Shown piece by piece: positions 57,181 to 64,000 of a stretch of DNA of 64,000 nt. The DNA comes from Delphinapterus leucas (taxonomy: Eukaryota; Chordata; Mammalia; Artiodactyla; Monodontidae), in NCBI RefSeq assembly GCF_002288925.2, contig NW_022098057.1:64223641-64287640 (forward strand), in the 5' to 3' direction. The translations under genes were made by a program, and so were the position numbers. Numbering within the stretch: position 1 is the stretch's first letter; each line of letters begins with the position of its first letter. The notes under the pieces were generated by a model, which did no database searches, had not been told where the DNA came from, and saw only the letters and a program-made list of their open reading frames with translations.

Positions 57181-57540
57181 TTAAAATTTCTAGCAATATG
57201 AATGAGATTCCAGTCAAAAGCAGGGGTGTTAACTGCAGCCCCTCAAAACTAAAAGGACTCATCAAAGTTTGAGATGCCACTATTTGCTAGGTAGTAAGTA
57301 GGTAGAGCTGTTAAGAAACTAGAATTTACATTCTCCATGCTGTCAAAAAATAAGTGAAACTAATTGATCCTGGTAAGGAAACTCCTCATAATCCCTGGTC
57401 TTGTTTCATTCATTCCACTAAACCATAGACTACTAAAAATCTTACCTATTCAATACTTGCAAATTAAAGTTAAGTCACCTGACAAATTTAACTACTTTTT
57501 TTCCTGTTAAACATGTGACTTCTCCAAGGAACTCAAGCTT

Positions 57541-57879
57541 CAGCAAACTTTTTCCACACTGGGACACCAGTTGGCAAGTATTTAAGGCTTTGCGGCCATT
57601 CAGTCTCTGTCCTTACGGTCTATGTGGCAGCCACTCAAGTCTTCTATTGTAGTATATCTGCAGCCACAGGCAATAGGCCAATGAATGAGCATAGCTGTGT
57701 TCCAGTGGAACTTTATTTACAATCGCTGATATTAGAATTTCATATAATGTTCATATGATGTGAAGTATTATTCTTTTGATTTTTTTCCCCATCCATTTAA
57801 AAATTTTAGTTCAAAGCTGTACCAAAAAAAGGCAGTGGACCACATTTGGACTGAGGCTGTAATTTGCCGGCCCCTGTAC
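57541..57879 (+). mobile_element. hAT-Charlie type DNA transposon relic
   Basis: Starts cagcaaactttttcc, contains ttaaggctttgcggccat and gtgttccagtggaactttat, and ends tttgccggcccctg. These are the termini of a mammalian hAT family. Confidence 0.7.
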
Positions 57880-58035
57880 TAATCTAACACAAGAGAATTT
57901 CAATTAGTCAAGCATTCATTACTACTTAATGTAAGTAACAGGCATAACAGGAGCACTTTATAATAATGCTGTAGACTGGGCTGAGGACTGGGTTTTTACA
58001 TTTTCAAGGACTGTAAAGGAAAAGAACACAGTATG

Positions 58036-58112
58036 ACAGAGTTCCCATGTGGTCCACAAAGCAGGTTACATTTACTACCTGGCCCTTTACAGAAAAAGGT
58101 CTGCTGACCCTC
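58036..58112 (-). mobile_element. hAT-Charlie fragment
   Basis: Contains ctggccctttacagaaaaag and tctgctgaccc, the reversed end of the same family as 57541-57879. Confidence 0.5.
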
Positions 58113-58124
58113 CTGTAGACATGT

Positions 58125-58265
58125 ATCCCCCATCTTGCAGATGAAAAAACCAAAGCACAGAAGTAACGCCAAAAGTCACAAGAGCTAGCAAGTAGCAGAA
58201 CTATCATTCAAACCCAGTTTTGATGCCAAAGTGCAGCTCTTAACCACTACGCAATTTCTGATCCC
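58125..58265 (-). mobile_element. MIR
   Basis: Reverse MIR: ttgcagatgaaaaaacc, caagagctagcaagtagcag, ctcttaaccactacgc. Confidence 0.7.
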
Positions 58266-58447
58266 TCAACCTCATGTTTCCTATTTTTCTTTTAGGCTAA
58301 ATACCATTTCTATTAGGTATTGCAAATCAGTCCACTAAAACTAATCTAGTAAGTATATTTCACATTGCACATCCTTCACGGGATTAGTGGAGCCTGGAAT
58401 TCCAATCACCCTCTAATGTAAAAACACTCTTCAAGAATACATGTTCT

Positions 58448-58673
58448 TGGAGACTTCCCTGGTGGCTGGCTGGTGGTTAAGACTCTGTGCTCCCAATGCA
58501 GGGGGCCCTAGTTTGATCCCTGGTCAGGGAACTAGATCCCACATGCATGCTGCAGCTAAAAGTTCACATGCCACAACTAAGGAGCTAGTGAGCCACAAGT
58601 GAGGAGCCCGCCTGCGGCAACTAAGACTAGGCGCAACCAAATAAATAAAAAAACAAAAACCAAAAAAACCCAC
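58448..58673 (+). mobile_element. CHR-1 SINE, first of a tandem pair
   Basis: gacttccctggtggctggc, B-box gtttgatccctgg and an A-rich tail. Flanked by acatgttct at 58439-58447 and 58674-58682. Confidence 0.9.
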
Positions 58674-58682
58674 ACATGTTCT

Positions 58683-58800
58683 CGGGAATTCCCTGGCAGT
58701 CCTGTGGTTAAGGACTTGGTGCTTTCACTGCCATGCCCTGGGATCAATCCCTGGTCAGGGAACTAAGATACACAAGCTGCAGGTTGCGGCCAAAAAAACG
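58683..58800 (+). mobile_element. CHR-type SINE, second of a tandem pair
   Basis: gggaattccctggcagtcc, diverged B-box ggatcaatccctgg and a short A-tail. Flanked by catgttctc at 58675-58683 and 58801-58809. Confidence 0.9.
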
Positions 58801-59400
58801 CATGTTCTCACAAATCAGTATGAGAAAGAAAAGCATCTCAGTGGAAAAGAAAAAAAAAAAAAAAGCTAAGGACAGGCAACTCAAAGATATACACATGGCA
58901 AGTAGTAAGAAGCAGTCATCTACACTAGTAAACAAAAACTGAACACTAATGAGAACATGCTAATTTTTTATTTATTACACTGATAGTTTTAACTGCCTTA
59001 AAAACAACTCTAGATATCCACTAACAGGAGACTGATTATATATATTGGGGTACAACTATCAAACAGTACTATGCAGCCTTTTCTTTAAAATGAGGTATAT
59101 CTAAGTGCCGCCATGAAACTACTTCCACGGGTATTAAATGGGAAAAAAGCACTGTAGAGAAAAGCGTATGTGATTCTGTTGGTAATCATTTTTAAAGTAT
59201 TATTAGAAACTTACAATACTTCTCCCCCCTACACACACACAAACAGGTTTACTCATTTTTTTTTTTTTTTCCTAGAAGGAAACCCAATGAAACATTTTAC
59301 CATGGTAACCTTTGAGAAAGAGATTAGAGGTTAGGAAGACTGAAGGGAGAGGCCAACTATCATTTGTTGTGTACTGTTTGAATTTCTTTTTAAAACCATA

Positions 59401-59447
59401 TACACAACATACACACCAACACACACACAGACACACACACACACACT
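59401..59447 (+). repeat. (CA)n microsatellite
   Basis: Interrupted CA repeat acaccaacacacacacag then eight or more CA units. Likely length-variable. Confidence 0.85.
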
Positions 59448-59542
59448 TTCTAAAAAATAATACTAATAACGTATCACGGGAGGCTTTTTTTGTGGGGGAG
59501 AGGGCATGGGCATGCTAAATCAGTTTTCTCGTATGCTTCTAC

Positions 59543-59611
59543 ACTTCTGATGGGAGTATATATTATACTTCTGATGGGAGTATATATTGCTGCCTGCTTT
59601 CCAGGCAGCAA
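59543..59611 (+). repeat. 24-bp tandem duplication followed by a perfect 10-bp hairpin
   Basis: acttctgatgggagtatata occurs at 59543 and 59567 (24-bp period). It is followed directly by the inverted repeat ttgctgcctg / caggcagcaa (59587-59596, 59602-59611) with a 5-nt loop. Confidence 0.85.
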
Positions 59612-60469
59612 TAAGGTAAAACAAATCAGGACCCTTAGCAGTTTTGCTTTCAGAAATTTATCCTAAGAACATTATAAACATACCAGAAAGGACAATCAGA
59701 GCAATACCTTTTTAATAACAGAAAGCAGGAAACATCCAAAAGGAACACTTGCAGGATTAGTTACAGTAGACCACTTGATGAACACTATGACCGTTATCAA
59801 GTATTCAAGCATCTGAAAGTTTATTAAACAGAAATACTACAAATCCAAAGCAGTGGGTAAAAGACTCCATTTTTATAATATACACCCAAATATAATACTC
59901 TACACTTATATGTAATCCACCTACACAAGTCAGTATTAACATACTGTCTTCAAGTGAATGGGACTGTGGCCTTTTTTGGGGGTGGGGGTGTGTGCTTTTT
60001 TTGATTTTTAAGTAATGAGCTGGTTTTGAGATTTCTTAGCTTTATAACTACATAATCTGGTATATCTGCACATTATCAATATAGTGACAATTTACTGAAT
60101 AAAATATACGTTTTTGGAAGTTCATATTTCTCCCTCTACTTTTTCTTGAATTTTATCACTTTAAGGGAAAGAACATTCACTGTATTCAATATGGGCAAGC
60201 AACTACACTCTCTGAACACAGTCCTTAAAAAAAAAAAAGTTATTTTATACAACCTCAGTTTCACCTTCACCGACTCTTAAACCACTCATTTTTATCAGCA
60301 CCAGTGAATTTAGACTCCTCAGGACCATGACCACAACCTCATTATCAATTTAAACCCTTATTATGCAAGAGGACAACAGTTCAGAACAAGAATATATAGC
60401 TTTAATGTTGGCCTTAATTGTTCTTGTGTAGAAGAATTCAAAGTGGTACTAAAGCTAGGCGCACTTAAC

Positions 60470-60673
60470 ATGCTGGTGCTCAAACAGGGAGCAATTTTGC
60501 AGGAGACATTTGGCAACATCTTGACACATTTTTGATTGTCAAGACTGGGGTGGGGGGCTAATGGCATTTAAAGGGAGGAGGCCATTGGTTGCTGCTAAAT
60601 ATCCTACAGTGCACAGAACTGCTACTCACAGCAAAGAATTATCCATCCCAGAGTCAACAGGTTGAGAAACTGC
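60470..60673 (+). mobile_element. MER20-type hAT relic
   Basis: gagacatttggcaacatctt, tttttgattgtcaagactgg, gctgctaaatatcctacagt, aaagaattatccatccc: the MER20 pattern. Confidence 0.75.
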
Positions 60674-60867
60674 TCTAATGAACCAGTTACCTCTTTTACA
60701 CACCTCTCCGTTACTTTTGAGTTTCCAGTCTAGATGAAATCTGCTTCTTCTCAGTTATATACAATCAATGGCTTGATACATCTGTAGAAACTTTCCTTCC
60801 AAAATGCCTAAATTCACAATATTTCCTGTTTTCATGGCTTTCTATTAAATTTATTTTCTCTCAAAAG

Positions 60868-61580
60868 GAACCCTCCTACACTATTGGTGGGAATGTAAAT
60901 TGGTACAGCCACTATGGAGAACAGTATGGAGGTTCCTTAAAAAACTAAAAATAGAGCTACCATATGATCCTGCAATCCCACTACTGGGCATTTATCCAGA
61001 GAAACCTATACTTCAAAAAGATACATGCAACCCCAATGTTCATTGCAGCACTACTTACAACAGCCCAAACATGGAAGCAACCTAAATGTCCATCAACAGA
61101 TGACTGGATAAAGATGTGGTAAATATGTACAGTGGAATATTACTCAGCCATAAAAAAGAATGAAATAATGCCATTTGCGGCAACATAGATGGACCTAGAG
61201 ATTATCATACTAAGTGAAGTAAGCCAGACAATGACAAATATATCACTTATATTAAAAAAAAAAGAGATACAAATGAACTTATTTACAAAACAGAAATAGA
61301 CCCACAGACATAGAAAAAAACTTATGGTTACCAAAGGGGAAAGGGGAGGGGGGATAAATCAGGAGTTTGGGATTAACATATACACACTCCTATATATAAA
61401 ATAGATAACCAATGAGGACCTACTGTATAGCACAGGAAACTATACTCAATATTTTATAATAACCTATAAGGGGAAGAATTCAAAGAATAGATACATATAT
61501 ATGTATAACTGAATCACTGTGCTGTACACCTGAAACTAACACAACATTGTAAATCAACTATACTTCAATTAAAAAAAATT
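60868..61580 (+). mobile_element. L1 3' end (5'-truncated)
   Basis: Continuous L1 ORF2 end and 3' UTR: ggaatgtaaattggtacagc, cccactactgggcatttatc, tgtccatcaacagatgactg, aggacctactgtatagcaca, actatacttcaattaaaaaa. The coding part retains [14 protein letters not shown] (60900-61085) but is only a remnant. Confidence 0.9.
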
Positions 61581-62506
61581 CATTTTCTCTCATAACTAGC
61601 AAAGTTACCATCTTTTAATTAACTTTCTCCTTAGTACAGACACTGGAAGAAAACTTTAGGTTATGACTATTTTACTCATGTATTCTTTTTGGAATCCAGT
61701 AAAATATTACAATATTTACATACTCTCCCCATCCTTCATTTTTAAATACTATCCTTTATTCTTTGTCCTTACTTATTTGTCCTTCAGCTTTTTCCTATTC
61801 ATTTTTAGACCAAAATTAACTCAGTCTCTCTTACCTATTAATATTTATTTTAAGTGCTATTTCACCAACTAGGTACTTTCCTTTTGGCAGTTCCTAATGT
61901 AAGAATTGAAGTACAACAATCCTATATGAGTGGTAGTTATAAAGATTATTAATTTAGCTCCTACCATAACTTAAACGTTCATAGAGAAGTGAAACATGCT
62001 GCCCCTCCAACTTTTTCTTCTCCTAGGTACTATGAAATCTGTACACTGTAACACATTAACACTGTGCCATTTTTACTCCAATTCAGATATTTTATTTTCT
62101 CTTAAGCACTGTCTAGATTTCTATTATGTGTATTTTTATAGTTTGTAAGAATAATTCTTAATTGCTTTTATAGATTCTTACATGTCAAAACCAGTTTAAG
62201 CTAAAACTGAATACCCATTATATACCTTAGACAACTAAGGTTACAATCTTTCTCACCTTGCTATTTGTATTCTCAGTTACCACATTTTCCCCACGTGTCA
62301 GGCAATTTAGCATATACTGAAGTGATGGGGAAAAAGCTGAAAAGTTAGTTTGAGCATGTTTTTTGTTTCCTCTCAGAACAAAGAATTTACAACAAAAACC
62401 TTGTGAGCATTACATAAATGCACTAGTGAATCAAGCTCTTATAATCAGATGCAAGATCAAAGTAAATTCTAGTTACTTGATGCCTTTCTTAAAGTGCTAA
62501 TTTCTG

Positions 62507-62639
62507 GGGAATTCCCTGGGAGTCCAGTGGTTAGGACTCCGCACTCCCACTGCAGACTGCAGGAGGCACGGGTTCAATCCCTGGTCTGGGAACTAAGATC
62601 CCACATGTCATGCAGCGTGGCCAGAAAAAAAAAAATTGT
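62507..62639 (+). mobile_element. CHR-type SINE
   Basis: gggaattccctgggagtcc, B-box gggttcaatccctgg, poly(A). Perfect 9-bp duplications taatttctg at 62498-62506 and 62640-62648. Confidence 0.92.
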
Positions 62640-63352
62640 TAATTTCTGATAACTAGAGCCAGTGTCCTAGGTCCAATTCAAGAAACCAGTAACTAAATGA
62701 TATTTCATTGGTGTTCAAAGTCATGCAGTAGAACCCCTAGCACCAGTATGTTAAAAACAGTGAATCTTCATGAATTCATATTCTTGTAACAAAGGAAAAG
62801 AGATACTCTACATTATTTGTTCAGTTTAGTGTGAACCAGCTGTCTGTTCTAAAGGCTAGATATAGATGGCCATCATCACTGCTGATACATGAAGTTCCAA
62901 ATTTTTTATAAGTTTCAAGTTGATTACTGGAAAGATGCAAATTACTTAGTAGCCTACAAAATTTTCAAATTTAGTTTTCAGTTCTAGCAAGTAAATCATA
63001 TCCAAGAAAATCTAATATAATTTCCCCATTTTACTCTAATTCCCATTTATAAGCACACTTGCACAAAACAAAATTATTTCTTTAGACAGTCCATCAATCT
63101 AAGCTAGTACCATGTATTCTGAATTGGCAGAGCTCTTCTTATAGGTATGTAAATAGACCACATGATTTGAAAGTAGCTGAGGTTATCCCTTAATGGAAAT
63201 TCAGGTCCACTTCACTTCTATGCTCATTAAAAAATAATCACTAATACAAAAGACCCTTTCAAATATACTAAAGTTTAGCAACAACAATTTTACAGTTTCT
63301 TTCCATAAAGCTAAACTATAGAGAAAAAGACTTCTAAAGTAAAATTTCTTGG

Positions 63353-63526
63353 GACTTCCCGGGTGGTCCAAAGGCTAAAGACTCCACGCTCCCAATGCAG
63401 GGGACCTGGGTTCGATCCCTGGTCAGGAAACCAGATCCTGCATGCCGCAACTACAAGATCCCGCGCGCAACTACAGACCCGGCACACCCAAATAAATAAA
63501 TCTTTTTTTTTTTTAAATAAAAAAGA
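63353..63526 (+). mobile_element. CHR-1 SINE
   Basis: gacttcccgggtggtcc, B-box ggttcgatccctgg, then an A/T-rich tail. Long duplication taaaatttcttgg before (from 63340) and after (63527-63539). Confidence 0.92.
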
Positions 63527-63549
63527 TAAAATTTCTTGGGTATGGTATA

Positions 63550-64000
63550 ATGCATAGTTATCCCTCCATATCTGCAGGTTCCACATCCTTGGATTCAACC
63601 AACTGTAGACTGAAAATATTCAGAGAAAAAGAATTCGAGAAAGTTCCAAAAGCCAAGACTTGTATTTGCTGCACCAGCGACTATTAACATCATATAAGCA
63701 TACCTCTGAGACATCACGAGTTTGGTTCCAGACCAAAGCAATAAAGTGAATTATCCCAGTAAAGTCAGTCAAATGAATTTTTTGGTTTCCCTGTACATAT
63801 AGTTATTTTTATACTATATGGTAATCTATTAAGTATGCAATAGCATTATGTCTCAAAAAAAGTACATATCTTAATTAAAAATACTTTATTGCTAAAAAAT
63901 GCTAATCATCATCTAAGTCCTCAGCAGTAACGAAGATCACTGATCCCAGATCACAGTAACAAATAATGAAAAAGTCTGAAATACTGTGAATGACCAAAAT
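63550..64000. mobile_element. Tigger-type DNA transposon relics
   Basis: 63550-63700 (ttatccctccatatctgcag, gagaaagttccaaaagcc) resembles a short Tigger-family element. 63700-64000 (gtttggttccagaccaaagc, agtctattaagt-like, atactttattgctaaaaaat) resembles antisense Tigger1 and runs off the window. Confidence 0.6.

Larger units (their letters stand above)
59010..60020 (+). mobile_element. L1M-like relic
   Basis: Pieces resembling L1 3' sequence (actatgcagccttttcttta, tttatcctaagaacatt, atagcaaca-type block). Diverged and contains simple repeats. Confidence 0.45.
54418..64000 (-). other. SIRT1 intron 4 (partial, runs off the window)
   Basis: At least 9.6 kb; human intron 4 is about 15 kb, and I find no sequence for exon 4 (the GIPDFRSRDG block) here. 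It holds L1M pieces (55280-55600, 59010-60020), SINEs (56216, 58448, 58683, 62507, 63353), hAT relics (57541, 60470), an L1 3' end (60868-61580) and Tigger-like sequence at the right edge. Nothing is recognised in 54430-55240, 56430-57530 or 61590-62490. Confidence 0.75.

Noticed and set aside
59220..59460. CA/T-rich stretch as possible CRISPR-like array
   Set aside because: Simple dinucleotide repeat without spacers; the genome is mammalian.
54418..64000. Search for SIRT1 exon 4
   Set aside because: No segment encoding the GIPDFRSRDG/FFKFAK block with splice sites was found on the - strand; the exon is presumably beyond the window.

Overview
The window is mammalian nuclear DNA, most likely from a whale or dolphin. 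About 25 tRNA-derived SINEs of the CHR-1/CHR-2 type (families of cetaceans and their hippo/ruminant relatives) are scattered through it, many with clear target-site duplications, and I see no ruminant Bov-tA/Bov-A2 or primate Alu copies. It is AT-rich intronic and intergenic sequence with short coding exons bounded by GT-AG splice sites. The species assignment is an inference from the repeats; the gene identities come directly from the exon translations.

Two genes lie tail to tail. HERC4 is on the + strand: its last 11 coding exons run from 1782 to the stop at 40774 and encode 455 residues, matching residues 603-1057 of a 1057-residue family member. They cover the end of the middle region and the whole C-terminal HECT ubiquitin-ligase domain, with the catalytic cysteine codon at 40673-40675. 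A 24-nt in-frame microexon (10934-10957) is present. The upstream exons with the RCC1 repeats lie before the window.

SIRT1 is on the - strand: exons 5-9 (human numbering) run from 54417 down to the stop at 46629-46631 and encode the catalytic histidine, the four zinc cysteines, the rest of the deacetylase core and the C-terminal regulatory region. A 3' UTR of about 1.75 kb ends near 44870 and carries a recognisable miR-34a site. Exons 1-4 lie beyond the right edge; 54418-64000 is the large intron 4.

The 3' ends are separated by about 3.6 kb (41231-44870) without a recognised gene. The same neighbour pair in tail-to-tail arrangement is known from the human chromosome 10 locus.

The rest is introns and repeats: CHR SINEs, a long antisense L1 relic with three SINEs nested in it (20570-24750), several older L1, L2 and MIR pieces, hAT-Charlie and Tigger-type DNA transposon relics, one MLT1-type LTR (38626-39132), two very short L1 tails with perfect target-site duplications, and several microsatellites. 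I found no prokaryotic-style system, CRISPR array, intact transposase or new gene family. The most useful observations concern the microexon, the SIRT1 3' UTR regulatory sites, the frame-neutral SIRT1 exon 8 and recent insertions close to splice sites.
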